Shown here piece after piece: positions 36,101 to 45,191 of a DNA stretch of 64,000 nucleotides. The notes beneath the pieces were generated by a model. The model was not told where the DNA came from. It searched no databases and saw nothing but the letters and a program-made list of their open reading frames with translations. Source of the stretch: Bacteroidales bacterium (GTDB taxonomy: Bacteria > Bacteroidota > Bacteroidia > Bacteroidales > UBA4417); contig JAURYB010000122.1 of assembly GCA_030654075.1 (NCBI GenBank), positions 1-64,000 of the forward strand. The letters are read 5' to 3'. The translations under genes were made by a program, and so were the position numbers. The first letter of the stretch is position 1. Each line of letters starts with the position of its first letter.

Positions 36101-39100
36101 GTTTCACCCGCATTTTTTTCTTTGCTAACTCCAACAGCTGAACCGGGCAAGGATGTGAAATTTATTATTGGCTCACCGGTTAAGAACGCATATATCATTT
36201 ATGAAGTAATTCATAAGGATATAATTGTAAGCCGCGAAATCCTTACCCTGAGTAAGGAGCAGAGGCTAATCAGCATTCCGGTTAAAGAAGAATACCGGGG
36301 TAATTTCGGCATCAGCCTGGCTTTTGTGAAAAACAACCGTACGTTCGCGATGAGCAAAGTTATCAATGTCCCCTACACAAACAAAAAACTGGATATCAGC
36401 TTCGCCACTTTCCGCAATAAGTTACAGCCAGGGCAGGAAGAAGAATGGCAGATCACTCTTCGCGACAGCAAAGGCGAAAAAGCTGTAGCTGAAATGCTTG
36501 CCGGGATGTACGATGCTTCGCTGGATGCCTTTGTTCCGCATAGCTGGTCATTTGATATTTTCAATTCATATTACGGAATCCGAACCTGGAGCGACAACCG
36601 ATGCTTTGGAACAGAAGCGTCTGAACAATATGTCTATCCGGAATCAAACTTAAACTTTATAAACCGGGAATATAACCGGCTAAACTGGTTTGGATTTAAT
36701 TTTGGGTATTCGGGTGGAAGAATGAGGAATATGGCAATGAGTAAGAGTGTAGCTATGGATGCAGCTATGAAATCTGAGAAGTCGCCTCCTCCACCATCCC
36801 CGCCAGGAAGTTCTATCGATAAGAAAGAGTCTAAAGGCGAAAACAACGAACTTTTAGAGATTGCAGAAACTGTTTACGATAATGAAATTTCTCCTGATCA
36901 GAAACCAGTTACATCACAAAACATCCAAATCCGTAAAGATTTTAATGAAACCGCCTTCTTCTTTCCGCAACTTGCCACCAACGAAAACGGCGAAATTGTA
37001 TTAAACTTTAAAGCACCGGAAGCCCTGACACGCTGGAAAATGATGGGATTGGCTTATACCAAAGACCTGAAATACGGACAGATAGAGAAAACCCTGGTTA
37101 CTCAAAAAGACCTGATGTTGTTTACCAATCCTCCGCGCTTCCTGCGTGAAGGTGATAAGATGGATTTCTCAGCCAAAATCTCGAATATCAGTGATCGTGA
37201 TCTTTCAGGAACTGCCGAACTTCATTTCTTTGATGCTTTGACTATGAAGCTGGTTGATGAAATTATGGGTTTGACACAATCAAATATTCCTTTTTCAGTA
37301 AACAAGGGACTTAGCTCGCCAGTTGGCTGGAAGATCATTATTCCTGAAGGCCTGCAAGCTGTGGTTTATCGTATTACGGCCACAGCCGGTACTTTCAGCG
37401 ATGGGGAAGAAGCTGCAATTCCGGTTCTTACCAACCGTATGCTGGTTACGGAAAGTATGCCTTTACCGGTAAACGGAATGCAAAAGAAGAAATTTGCCTT
37501 TGAGAAGTTAGTTAATTCTGGTAAAGCCGGCTCAACCCTTCGCAATTACAGGCTTACGCTCGAATATACTTCGAACCCGGCCTGGTATGCCGTGCAAGCT
37601 TTGCCTTACCTGATGGAATATCCGTACGAATGTGCCGAGCAGATTTTCAGCCGGTATTACGCCAACAGCCTGGCCACACATATTGCCAACAGTGATCCTA
37701 AAATTAAACGGGTTTTCGAAAGCTGGAAGAACATAACACCTGACGCGCTGAAATCGAATCTCGAAAAGAATGAAGAACTGAAATCCGTGCTTCTGCAGGA
37801 AAGCCCATGGGTGCGTGAGGCCACAAATGAAAGTGAACGTAAACATCGTATCGCCTTACTTTTCGACTTGAACCGTATGGCTTCGGAACAAACTTCTGCA
37901 TTGAAAAAACTGCGTGATATGCAGAATCCGAATGGCGGTTGGCCCTGGTTCCAGGGAATGCCCGAAAGCCGTTACATCACACAGCATATCGTAACCGGAC
38001 TTGGACATCTATACTTTCTGGAAGCCCTTAATCCTGTTGAAAACACTGAAATACACGATATGCTTCAAAAAGCTGTTGAATACCTTGATGAGACAGTTAA
38101 AGTCGATTTCGAAAAACTTAAGAAGAATGATAAGGATTACCTGAAAAACAACCATCTGGGTTACGAGGACATTCAATACCTGTATGCCCGTACATATTTC
38201 CTGGCTGATTTCCCGATCGGAAAAGATAACATGGAAGTTCTTGCGTATTTCAAAAACCAATCAGTAAAATACTGGAAGACTCAGAACAATTATATGAAAG
38301 CAATGATCGCTTTGTACCTCAACCGTTTCGGCGAGGAGAATACGGCTTCGCTGATTATGCGTTCGTTAAAGGAAACCTCATTGCACAACGAGGAAATGGG
38401 AATGTACTGGCGCAATGAACAACGTGGCTGGAACTGGTACCAGGCTCCGATTGAAACACAGGCGCTTTTGATTGAAGCTTTCGATGAGGTTAACGACGAT
38501 CAGAATTCTGTGGAAGAAATGAAAATGTGGTTGTTGAAACAGAAACAAACCCAGGACTGGAAAACCACCAAGGCAACAACTGAAGCCGTATATGCTTTGC
38601 TAATGCAAGGTACATCACAACTGGTATCAGATAAACATGTGGAAATAACGGTTGGTAACGAAAAGGTTGACCCTTATGAACTTGATGAATTAAAACCGGA
38701 AGCCGGAACCGGTTATTTTAAAACCAGCTGGGATGCATCGGCAATTAAACCTGAAATGGGAAAAGTAACCGTTAACAATCTAAATCCAACAGTTGCATGG
38801 GGCTCATTGTACTGGCAATATTTCGAACAGCTTGATAAAATAACGCCTGCCAAAACGCCGCTCAGCCTGAGCAAAAAACTTTTTCGGGAAGTGAATACGC
38901 CAACCGGCCCGGTAATAGAACCCATCACAGAAGCATCACTGGTTAAAGTTGGCGACAAAATTGTAGTTCGTGTTGAACTTCGTTCCGACCGTGATATGGA
39001 GTATATTCATTTGAAAGATATGCGGGCATCGGCTTTTGAGCCGGTAAATGTGCTTTCGGGATACAATTACCAGGATGGGCTTGGATATTACGAATCAACC

Positions 39101-39277
39101 CGTGATGCTTCAACAAACTTCTTTATTGGCTATTTACCAAAAGGAACTTATGTGTTTGAATATAAACTGGTTGCCACGCAAAAAGGTGAGTTTTCGAATG
39201 GGATAACTTCGGCGCAATGCATGTATGCGCCAGAGTTTTCGGCACATTCGGAAGGGATAAGGGTAAAGGTGGAGTAA
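33194..39277 (+). CDS. Bacterial alpha-2-macroglobulin with thioester
   Basis: 2027 residues from MKTTFSILILLFSLTAMSQ (signal peptide without lipobox Cys). An upstream Met 23 codons earlier is rejected. Helical repeats occupy the first ~430 residues. MG2-type domains follow with FTDRAIYRPGQTIYFKGIV near 605. A Pro-rich loop (SPPPPSPPGSS) lies near 1200, then the A2M core (LATNENGEIVLNFKAPEALT). The CAEQ thioester motif starts at Cys1480 with the helical thioester domain, and the C-terminal DMRASAFEPV receptor-like domain lies near 1940. A2M traps proteases in the periplasm by thioester capture. The usual partner PBP1C gene (pbpC) is not adjacent. Confidence 0.92.
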   Translation: MKTTFSILILLFSLTAMSQNQFTKKWQQVDSLSGIGQSQSALDIVFGIYNQAKSANQTDQFVKASLYRMKLESDYEEDYFEKSIARTELEIQSAQAPVKQILHSILAELYWRYYQNNRWQILSRSETSGFTADDIKTWDLKKLVTACMENYTLSLTDKELLKNTPITSYSEILEKQKDSEKFRPTLFDFLAHRAIDFYSSSEAGLTKPANTFLMDKAEYFTPSAEFTALRITSPDAFAFEFQALLLLQEAVRFHSIDKDPTALIDADMERLSFVHKKSILPEKDSLYLSALYLLEKRFKNHPSSTEIAFEIASRLNGDEDKVIPFNDENENRQPVSDAKKWDKKKAIEVCEAAIVRFPESFGATNCRSLIESIKQPLLSVTTNYAVIPGKLSLGLVNYKNVKTIYFRLLKINPETDRGLREKQQEVRLEKYLGMKAEKSWEQALPDDDDYRNHSTEIRIPALKAGYYVLLSSNDPDFPDKGAIIAAATFWASNISYLSRNENGNNEIVVLNRESGQPLAGIKVQVFYREYNSNSRKYDSKSGGGFATDKSGMMNIPSKKDNKRNNQFYLVFSSKKDQLITESYFSNYSYPDNEPKTIVQTRFFTDRAIYRPGQTIYFKGIVLERKEEDVQLKIKTETEVAFYDANGQVISKQTLTTNDFGSFSGNFIAPQGVLTGQMTIRCETGSVSVQVEEYKRPKFEVTFEPVKGSYKLGETIVSRGKALAYAGSSVSDAKVSYRVVRNASFPYWWGWRGMPTSAEMEITNGETTTESDGTFTVTFKAIPDLSVDRKTDPVFNYTVYADVADINGESHSSETGISVGYKALLIKTDLADDINLEKNLQFSLTTTNLNGEKEAASGAITISKLRKPSQVLYSRKWAKPDMFTMTKSEFEKDFPGEVYKDEDDVTTWPIESTVFSANFSTPADSVFKVGNQIQAGVYVVEIRTKDAFGEVVLYKKYFNTFQPESAGSDAVSPAFFSLLTPTAEPGKDVKFIIGSPVKNAYIIYEVIHKDIIVSREILTLSKEQRLISIPVKEEYRGNFGISLAFVKNNRTFAMSKVINVPYTNKKLDISFATFRNKLQPGQEEEWQITLRDSKGEKAVAEMLAGMYDASLDAFVPHSWSFDIFNSYYGIRTWSDNRCFGTEASEQYVYPESNLNFINREYNRLNWFGFNFGYSGGRMRNMAMSKSVAMDAAMKSEKSPPPPSPPGSSIDKKESKGENNELLEIAETVYDNEISPDQKPVTSQNIQIRKDFNETAFFFPQLATNENGEIVLNFKAPEALTRWKMMGLAYTKDLKYGQIEKTLVTQKDLMLFTNPPRFLREGDKMDFSAKISNISDRDLSGTAELHFFDALTMKLVDEIMGLTQSNIPFSVNKGLSSPVGWKIIIPEGLQAVVYRITATAGTFSDGEEAAIPVLTNRMLVTESMPLPVNGMQKKKFAFEKLVNSGKAGSTLRNYRLTLEYTSNPAWYAVQALPYLMEYPYECAEQIFSRYYANSLATHIANSDPKIKRVFESWKNITPDALKSNLEKNEELKSVLLQESPWVREATNESERKHRIALLFDLNRMASEQTSALKKLRDMQNPNGGWPWFQGMPESRYITQHIVTGLGHLYFLEALNPVENTEIHDMLQKAVEYLDETVKVDFEKLKKNDKDYLKNNHLGYEDIQYLYARTYFLADFPIGKDNMEVLAYFKNQSVKYWKTQNNYMKAMIALYLNRFGEENTASLIMRSLKETSLHNEEMGMYWRNEQRGWNWYQAPIETQALLIEAFDEVNDDQNSVEEMKMWLLKQKQTQDWKTTKATTEAVYALLMQGTSQLVSDKHVEITVGNEKVDPYELDELKPEAGTGYFKTSWDASAIKPEMGKVTVNNLNPTVAWGSLYWQYFEQLDKITPAKTPLSLSKKLFREVNTPTGPVIEPITEASLVKVGDKIVVRVELRSDRDMEYIHLKDMRASAFEPVNVLSGYNYQDGLGYYESTRDASTNFFIGYLPKGTYVFEYKLVATQKGEFSNGITSAQCMYAPEFSAHSEGIRVKVE

Positions 39278-39300
39278 AGATTTTTGTGTGCAATTCAAAC

Positions 39301-39508
39301 AGGATTGCAAATCCTGAACCCGAGAGGTGCGGATTAAAAATCCGCACCTCTCGGCGGGATTTGTAATCCCGCCGAAAAGAGCCCCGGATTTGAAATCCAG
39401 TATGATAATAATTGAAAAGTTATAGAATTTTAACCAGCTTGCCTGGTTAAGAAAAGCCTGGCGGGATTTACAATCCCGCCACACAGAGCCAAGGATTTGC
39501 AATCCTGA
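39301..39508. repeat. Array of GCGGGATT/AATCCCGC palindromic units
   Basis: The gap after the A2M gene is almost filled by palindromes: AGGATTGCAAATCCT (39301-39315), a 14-bp stem (CGAGAGGTGCGGAT arm, 39321-39353), GGCGGGATTTGTAATCCCGCC (39353-39373), CCGGATTTGAAATCC, then after a spacer GGCGGGATTTACAATCCCGCC (39460-39480), ACACAGAGCC and AAGGATTTGCAATCCT (39491-39506). The order matches the unit at 19.4 kb. Confidence 0.85.
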
Positions 39509-39581
39509 TAGTTAATGATAAAAAAAATGTTCAACAACCATTCTTTATTCACAAAGGGAGTTGTCTATAATATGCTCATTC

Positions 39582-42239
39582 CTAAAATGCTATTTCCAGC
39601 TGCTTATTACTGAAAATGGAAAATGACACCCTAAATCCTACAGCTTGAAATCCTGAATTATTAAAACCTGAATAAACGCCAATATTGTAAAGATCATTTC
39701 CTATTCCGTAACCCAATTCAAGGTGATACCCGTTTTCGGGAACAAACAGATAATTTGCCGAAAGACTTTCGTTCCACATCCTGTTGCGGATAAGCGGAAG
39801 GCGTTTGAGCAACAGCATAGGTGTTTTATACATTACATGACCTTCAACATACCCTTTATCAGTACTGTTTGAATAATAATCCATCAGCTGAAAAACCGGG
39901 TAAATGTTTTTAATACCTAGCTCATATGGGGAAGCCGCAAAGTGATTGAATTCGTTGAAATAAATGCTTCGGCTGTTCGCAAAATAACCAGCTTCGAAGT
40001 TGTATTGAATGGTTGACCGCAAACCTGATTTTACTTTCTGGTGAATACCAAGTTTTATCAGATCGAAGTCTGTTTCAAAGCCGGGTACAGGAATTCCTTT
40101 TTTATACCCGACAAATAGGGTTGGTGTATTATTCATTCCGGGACGGGGAATTTTAACGCCATCTCTAATAAAATAATAGGGAGCAGGCTTGTACGATAAG
40201 GTAAAGTCGAGTTGGAAGTTGCGATGATCAGCCATTGTGTATGAATCTGCTTCAGGAATATTGGGTTTATACGTTCTGCTTTCACTGTAAAAAATAGAAA
40301 AATCGGTATTGTTTTCCTGTACTTTGTTTTCTTCGGCGGTAATTGCCGACTCTAAATTCAATTCGTGTGAAATACGGATACTATGGTTTAAAGAGATGTA
40401 GTTCTTAAGATAAAACCTGGAAATATTATCGTGCAGGAAAAGTGACGACACAGAGTTTTCCAATGCCATGGCTCCCTTAGTATTGAAATCGGTAGTGCCG
40501 GAGCCGGCCGTAAGATTGATAATTTGCCTGTATCTTCCGGAACCGGTAAAATTAATCCCGGCATCCCACACGACAGCTTTTCTTGAAAAAGCATACCCGG
40601 GCGAAAGAGAAACAGAATATAATCCCTGTTTCTTTACTTTTCGGAACAGCTCGAAATTCGTTTTGTAAACAAGGCCATCCACCGCATTAAAATTGATGCC
40701 AAATGGGTAAAGCAAGCCTTTACTTTTAAAATACTTTATGGTGTCAGGTTCATACAGTCCACCCATCATCAGAACTTTGAAAAACTTTTTATTTTTCGCC
40801 TTGTTTGTCCGGGTTGAGTCGTTTGCCTGTTTTGCGTTTTCCATCTGGATGGAATCATATTCTGTTGTACTTTCTTTTTCGACAGATGAAAGCGGTATTG
40901 GTCGTACTTTATTCCAATATAAGGTATCTCGGTTTCGGGCAGCGCTATCAATTTGTGTTTTGTATGTTTCTATAAATCTATGGTCGTTTTTCAATGTATC
41001 CTTACGGATAATTTCTTTTTTGCGTAGTATAAGTTTTGAAGTCCGGTTAGCCTCGGCCGTTGTAGGATTTTCGATGGTTGAAAGCTTCAGGATTTGTTCA
41101 TCAAGTTTGGTTACCCGCGATTTGGTTTTAACGGAAAGGATTTCCTTTTGACGAAGCAATTGTTCCAGATTCTTCCTGTTTGCCTCAAGTATAGCCTCAT
41201 TTACTTCCAGTTTGTTATATTTTATTGAGGTGTAGTAATTGATTACAGATTTATTGTCCATAATTTCGATATCAATATTATACCGGTTATTTACGGCTAA
41301 CCATACACCCTCATTTACTTCGGCAAATGACTGGCTGATTTTTATCGATGTCCCCAATTGCGCATTTATGGCTAAATCCATACTGTAAATACACCAAAGT
41401 CCCTTAATAATATATAAATAGCCACTAACATACTGTGATCCATCACCTTTCGGAATGACTTTGATTTTATCAACCGAAACGTTTCCGTATTGATTAGTGC
41501 CTTCGTATTGATACCTGTAATATGTAAAAGCACCTGCGGTAATAGGAGATACAGCGTTGCCGAATGATTTGGGATTATAGGTATTCTGCGTTATAAATCC
41601 CATAGCTCCGGAAGAACTGCCCTGGTTGTTGCCCGGAAAGGTGCTGTGTAAGGATTTGACTTTCTGATTGATAAAATTGGGCGACTTAAATTTGATTTCA
41701 TTTACAGATTCCTCAAGATAGGTATCACCTTCCTTAATTTGCTGTTCTTTTAACTCATCGCGGGCCATCCATTTTACCATTGCTGAAAGCTTTTGTATTT
41801 CCATACTTCCCCTGATATAAACGTCTGCTTCATACGATTTCACCATTGATGCATTCTCAGGTGCTTTGCTTATTACATTCCGCATAATTTTATAGGCGGG
41901 GTCTTCTCCATTCGAAGTTATTACGACTTCTTTCAGATCGTAAGCCATGGCAGGTAATACAATGTGTAAGTTTTGGGAGTTTTTATCAATTGCAATATTC
42001 TGTGTTACCGATTTGTAACCCATGCATTGAAAAGTACAGGTATACTTTCCGGCTGGAATTTTTAACTCAAACAGTCCTTCGAAATTGGCAGATGTTCCAA
42101 AGGAAAGCTCTTTTATATATACCGTTGAGAATGGGATCGGTTTATTTTCCGAATCGGTTATTACTCCTTTGAAAACCTGTGCCATCAGTGCTGTACTGAA
42201 GCTTATAAATACCAATATCAAAAATATGATTCGTCGCAT
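39582..42239 (-). CDS. DUF5686 outer-membrane protein with carboxypeptidase-regulatory domain
   Basis: An 885-residue protein with signal peptide (MRRIIFLILVFISFSTALMA). An N-terminal CarboxypepD_reg-like beta-sandwich (residues ~22-105: GVITDSENKPIPFSTVYIKE, and VVITSNGEDPAYKIMRNVIS linking to DUF5686) precedes a long C-terminal beta-barrel-like region with alternating aromatic strands and a terminal strand ending in QLEIAF. The middle ~350-500 is charged and coiled-coil-like. The family is Bacteroidota-specific, located in the outer membrane, and of unknown transport or assembly role. A TATCTTTG box lies 27 bp upstream of the ATG. Confidence 0.88.
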   Translation of the reverse strand: MRRIIFLILVFISFSTALMAQVFKGVITDSENKPIPFSTVYIKELSFGTSANFEGLFELKIPAGKYTCTFQCMGYKSVTQNIAIDKNSQNLHIVLPAMAYDLKEVVITSNGEDPAYKIMRNVISKAPENASMVKSYEADVYIRGSMEIQKLSAMVKWMARDELKEQQIKEGDTYLEESVNEIKFKSPNFINQKVKSLHSTFPGNNQGSSSGAMGFITQNTYNPKSFGNAVSPITAGAFTYYRYQYEGTNQYGNVSVDKIKVIPKGDGSQYVSGYLYIIKGLWCIYSMDLAINAQLGTSIKISQSFAEVNEGVWLAVNNRYNIDIEIMDNKSVINYYTSIKYNKLEVNEAILEANRKNLEQLLRQKEILSVKTKSRVTKLDEQILKLSTIENPTTAEANRTSKLILRKKEIIRKDTLKNDHRFIETYKTQIDSAARNRDTLYWNKVRPIPLSSVEKESTTEYDSIQMENAKQANDSTRTNKAKNKKFFKVLMMGGLYEPDTIKYFKSKGLLYPFGINFNAVDGLVYKTNFELFRKVKKQGLYSVSLSPGYAFSRKAVVWDAGINFTGSGRYRQIINLTAGSGTTDFNTKGAMALENSVSSLFLHDNISRFYLKNYISLNHSIRISHELNLESAITAEENKVQENNTDFSIFYSESRTYKPNIPEADSYTMADHRNFQLDFTLSYKPAPYYFIRDGVKIPRPGMNNTPTLFVGYKKGIPVPGFETDFDLIKLGIHQKVKSGLRSTIQYNFEAGYFANSRSIYFNEFNHFAASPYELGIKNIYPVFQLMDYYSNSTDKGYVEGHVMYKTPMLLLKRLPLIRNRMWNESLSANYLFVPENGYHLELGYGIGNDLYNIGVYSGFNNSGFQAVGFRVSFSIFSNKQLEIAF

Positions 42240-42265
42240 ACCCGGAAATATCTTTCAAATATATC

Positions 42266-42273
42266 CAAAGATA
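42266..42273 (-). promoter_or_regulatory. -7 box TATCTTTG for the DUF5686 gene
   Basis: Minus-strand TAnnTTTG match 26 bp upstream of the ATG at 42239; no good -33 box. Confidence 0.45.
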
Positions 42274-42324
42274 TCATCAGCAAATTTTTGTTAACGAATT
42301 TTATGAGAAAACAGGTCGGGTTAA

Positions 42325-42425
42325 CTATTGACGGGGTGACTTGGAGTCATCCCGTCAATAGAAAAAGCCAGGACTTTTTAGTCAGGGCGCGTCCGCTCAC
42401 TGAGCGGAGCCGAAGTGAGTCGCAC
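42325..42425. repeat. Two adjacent stable hairpins, second related to the CTCGGCTCCGCTC repeat
   Basis: First: CTATTGACGGG...CCCGTCAATAG (42325-42361), 11-bp arms extended inward by TGACT/AGTCA. Second: GTCAGGGCGCG pairs with CGCACTCTGAC (G-T tolerant), enclosing CTCAC...GTGAG around GAGCGGAGCCGAA. No T-tract follows on either strand. Located between aspS and the DUF5686 gene. Confidence 0.7.
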
Positions 42426-42430
42426 TCTGA

Positions 42431-44176
42431 CTATATCGAAACCTTTAAACTCAGTTCCTTCAACTGATCATCCGAAATGCGCGAAGGCGAATCGATCATC
42501 ACATCGCGGGCGGCGTTATTTTTAGGAAAAGCAATATAATCGCGGATGGATTCGCTGCCACCAAATAAGGAACACAAGCGATCGAAACCAAAAGCAATTC
42601 CTCCATGCGGTGGTGCTCCGAATTCGAAGGCGTTCATCAGGAAACCAAACTGTGCCTGTGCATCTTCCTCACTGAAACCAAGTAATTGTAACATTTTGTG
42701 CTGCAACGGTTTGTTGTGAATACGGATTGATCCGCCACCAACTTCCACCCCGTTGATAACCATATCATATGCATTGGCACGAACGGCTCCGGGATCGGTA
42801 TCGAGAAGAGCGATGTCTTCAGGTTTTGGCGAAGTAAACGGGTGATGCATGGCATAGAAACGCTGACTGTCTTCGTCCCATTCCAGCAATGGGAAATCAT
42901 AGACCCAAAGCGGGGAAAAAGTTTCAGGATTTCGCAGACCTAGCCTGCTTCCCATTTCGAGACGAAGATCATTCAGTGCTTTGCGGGTTTTATTGGCTTT
43001 TCCGGCCAGTACCAATATCAGGTCGCCAGGTTTTGCATCAAATGCTTCAGCCCATTTTTTCAATTCTTCAGGTGAGTAAAATTTATCAACTGATGATTTC
43101 AACGTACCATCAGCAGCGTAACGCAGATAGATCAATCCGCCTGCACCAACCTGGGGTTTTTTAACAAAATCGGTTAACTCATCGAGTTGTTTGCGTGTAT
43201 ATTCGGCACAGCCTCCGGCATTGATACCAACAACCAGTTCGGCATCGTCGAAAACTTTAAATTCTTTTCCTTTAACAATATCTGTAAGTTCAACGAATTG
43301 CATTCCGAAGCGGGTATCGGGTTTATCACTTCCGTAATATTTCATGGCATCAGCCCAGGTCATCCTTGGTAATTTCACAACATCAACGTTTTTAACCGTT
43401 TTGAAAAGATGAACTACAAGCCCTTCAAATGTGTCAAAAATATCTTCCTGTGTAACAAACGACATTTCGCAGTCAATCTGGGTAAATTCCGGCTGTCGGT
43501 CGGCACGCAGGTCCTCGTCGCGAAAGCATTTCACGATCTGGAAATAGCGGTCAAAACCGGCTACCATCAGTAATTGCTTAAATGTTTGCGGCGATTGTGG
43601 TAAAGCATAAAACTCACCCGGATTTACGCGTGAAGGAACCACATAGTCGCGTGCTCCTTCGGGAGTACTTTTAATTAAAACCGGTGTTTCTACCTCAATA
43701 AAGTTAAGGCTGTCCATATAGTTACGTGTCTGGAAAGCAAGGCGGTGGCGCAGTTCCATATTGCGTTTCACGGCGTTGCGGCGCAGATCGAGGTAACGGT
43801 ATTTCATACGGAGCTCATCGCCGCCGTCGGTATTATCTTCGATAGTGAAAGGTGGCGTTTTCGATTCGTTGAGGATATCGAGTTTTTCAACTGTAATTTC
43901 GATATCGCCGGTTGCCATTTTAGCATTCTTGTTGCTTCGTTCCGAAACTTTTCCTTCAACCAGGATCACAAATTCACGTCCAAGTTTGCGGGCCTGATCG
44001 CATAAAGCAGCATGGGTTTCCATATTGAAAACCAGCTGTGTAATACCATAACGATCCCGTAGATCAACAAAAGTCATTCCGCCCAGGTCGCGCGAACGCT
44101 GTACCCAGCCGGTTAATATTACATTCTGGCCCGCATGAGCCATGTTCAGTTCTCCACAGGTATGTGTACGAAGCAT
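42431..44176 (-). CDS. aspS: Aspartyl-tRNA synthetase
   Basis: 581 residues from [20 protein letters not shown]. The frame reaches 32 codons further up into repeat sequence (reading VERSRD) and is trimmed. N-terminal OB-fold anticodon-binding domain ([19 protein letters not shown]), class II motif 2 ([20 protein letters not shown]) and motif 3 ([16 protein letters not shown]). The bacterial-type GAD insertion is present around 300-420. It charges tRNA-Asp. A -7 box lies at 44201-44208. Confidence 0.97.
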   Translation of the reverse strand: MLRTHTCGELNMAHAGQNVILTGWVQRSRDLGGMTFVDLRDRYGITQLVFNMETHAALCDQARKLGREFVILVEGKVSERSNKNAKMATGDIEITVEKLDILNESKTPPFTIEDNTDGGDELRMKYRYLDLRRNAVKRNMELRHRLAFQTRNYMDSLNFIEVETPVLIKSTPEGARDYVVPSRVNPGEFYALPQSPQTFKQLLMVAGFDRYFQIVKCFRDEDLRADRQPEFTQIDCEMSFVTQEDIFDTFEGLVVHLFKTVKNVDVVKLPRMTWADAMKYYGSDKPDTRFGMQFVELTDIVKGKEFKVFDDAELVVGINAGGCAEYTRKQLDELTDFVKKPQVGAGGLIYLRYAADGTLKSSVDKFYSPEELKKWAEAFDAKPGDLILVLAGKANKTRKALNDLRLEMGSRLGLRNPETFSPLWVYDFPLLEWDEDSQRFYAMHHPFTSPKPEDIALLDTDPGAVRANAYDMVINGVEVGGGSIRIHNKPLQHKMLQLLGFSEEDAQAQFGFLMNAFEFGAPPHGGIAFGFDRLCSLFGGSESIRDYIAFPKNNAARDVMIDSPSRISDDQLKELSLKVSI

Positions 44177-44200
44177 AGTATTTTGATTTAATAAAGGCTG

Positions 44201-44208
44201 CAAAAGTA
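44201..44208 (-). promoter_or_regulatory. -7 box TACTTTTG for aspS
   Basis: Consensus TAnnTTTG on the minus strand, 24 bp upstream of the aspS ATG. It supports the shorter start. Confidence 0.55.
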
Positions 44209-44250
44209 GGAATTTTTTGGAAGTGAAAATTGCAGAAGTTATGTGGTTGT

Positions 44251-44473
44251 GGTCTCGGCTCCGCTCGACCACCGGTGAGAAACTTCGACTGTTATATTAG
44301 ACATAAGGCGGGGTCTCGGCTCCGCTCGACCACCTTAGATTCCGGCGACCGAGTTGATCAAGGCAACGCCCGACTACATTCCGGTGACCGAGCGGAGCCG
44401 AGGGCACCAATTACCCAGCAGAACCTAGGACCTACTTTGAATTCCCGGTGACCGAGCGGAGCCGAGGGCACCA
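44251..44473. repeat. Left cluster of CTCGGCTCCGCTCGACC-family repeats
   Basis: Two near-identical copies of a 23-bp element (44251-44273, 44312-44334) and two copies of its inverted partner carrying GACCGAGCGGAGCCGAGGG (44383-44409, 44447-44473). The two forms are reverse complements apart from small differences, so each pair can fold into a long hairpin. A diverged half-copy (CCGGCGACCGAGTTGATC) lies between them. Confidence 0.85.
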
Positions 44474-44501
44474 ACTACCCGGCAAAAAATAGTACACTTA
44501 T

Positions 44502-44813
44502 CTATATTTTCTCTTTGTTTTCTGCTTTCGAAATATTTGTACACTTCGCTAATTCATGTAACAACCGCTCATCTCCGGCCATCAATGCATCCTTTTTTGC
44601 ACGGCTCCAATTCTGAACTTGTTTCTCCCGGTAAAATGCTGTGTCAATCCGATCAAACTCTTCAAAATAAAGAAGTTTAACTGGCAATCGCTTTTTAGTA
44701 TGATTTGCGCCTTCACCGTTTTGATGCTGCCATATTCTTAACTCTAAATTATTGGTACTTCCTGTATAGTAACTTCCATCTGAACATTCGAGTATATACA
44801 TATAGCCTTTCAT
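44502..44813 (-). CDS. Small GIY-YIG endonuclease
   Basis: 103 residues from MKGYMYILECSDGSYYTGST, a single GIY-YIG nuclease domain of the UvrC-N/YhbQ type. YILECSDGSYYTGSTN carries the two catalytic tyrosine positions, RIWQHQNG the conserved Arg, and FYREKQVQNWSRAKKDALM the catalytic Glu and helix. The frame extends upstream through repeat sequence (VERSRDQKFKF), which is excluded. It is flanked on both sides by the same 23-27-bp repeat family. Such genes are often multicopy in Bacteroidota. The target is unknown: repair, or cleavage at the repeats. Confidence 0.9.
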   Translation of the reverse strand: MKGYMYILECSDGSYYTGSTNNLELRIWQHQNGEGANHTKKRLPVKLLYFEEFDRIDTAFYREKQVQNWSRAKKDALMAGDERLLHELAKCTNISKAENKEKI

Positions 44814-44866
44814 AATGGTGAAATGTTTTATAACTGAATAAAACAAAGATAAGAATTTAAATTTCT

Positions 44867-45012
44867 GGTCTCGGCTCCGCTCGACCAACGAGATTCCCGT
44901 GATCGACTGGGGCACCTGCTCCGCTCGACCAGCTAGATCCGTTGACCGAGCATGGTCCAGGTGACCGAGCGGAGCCGAGGGCACCATCAACTGAACTCAG
45001 TCGAGGGCACCA
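44867..45012. repeat. Right cluster of CTCGGCTCCGCTCGACC-family repeats
   Basis: Beyond the nuclease start: forward element at 44867-44887, a diverged copy at 44912-44931 (CTGCTCCGCTCGACCAGC), the inverted partner at 44960-44986 and a fragment GTCGAGGGCACCA at 45000-45012. Same orientation order (forward, then inverted) as in the left cluster. Confidence 0.85.
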
Positions 45013-45122
45013 TTTTCTAAATTTTATTACTGAAAAGCCAATTCATCCCAATAAATTGAAAAATAATTTAACATCGTTTTCACAAAAAGCGTTAAAACCA
45101 CTTGCTGTATTTGCTAAAACAC

Positions 45123-45153
45123 TTGATTTCAGTGCTTAAATTCATTACCTTTG
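45123..45153 (+). promoter_or_regulatory. queA promoter
   Basis: TTG (45123-45125) and TACCTTTG (45146-45153) with a 20-bp spacer, about 38 bp upstream of the queA ATG. Confidence 0.65.
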
Positions 45154-45191
45154 CACACTTTTCCAAAAAACAAATTTGAAATACTGACTAT

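Noticed and set aside
44177-44272. N-terminal extension of aspS (VERSRD...)
   Set aside because: Encoded by the repeat family and upstream of a good promoter box.
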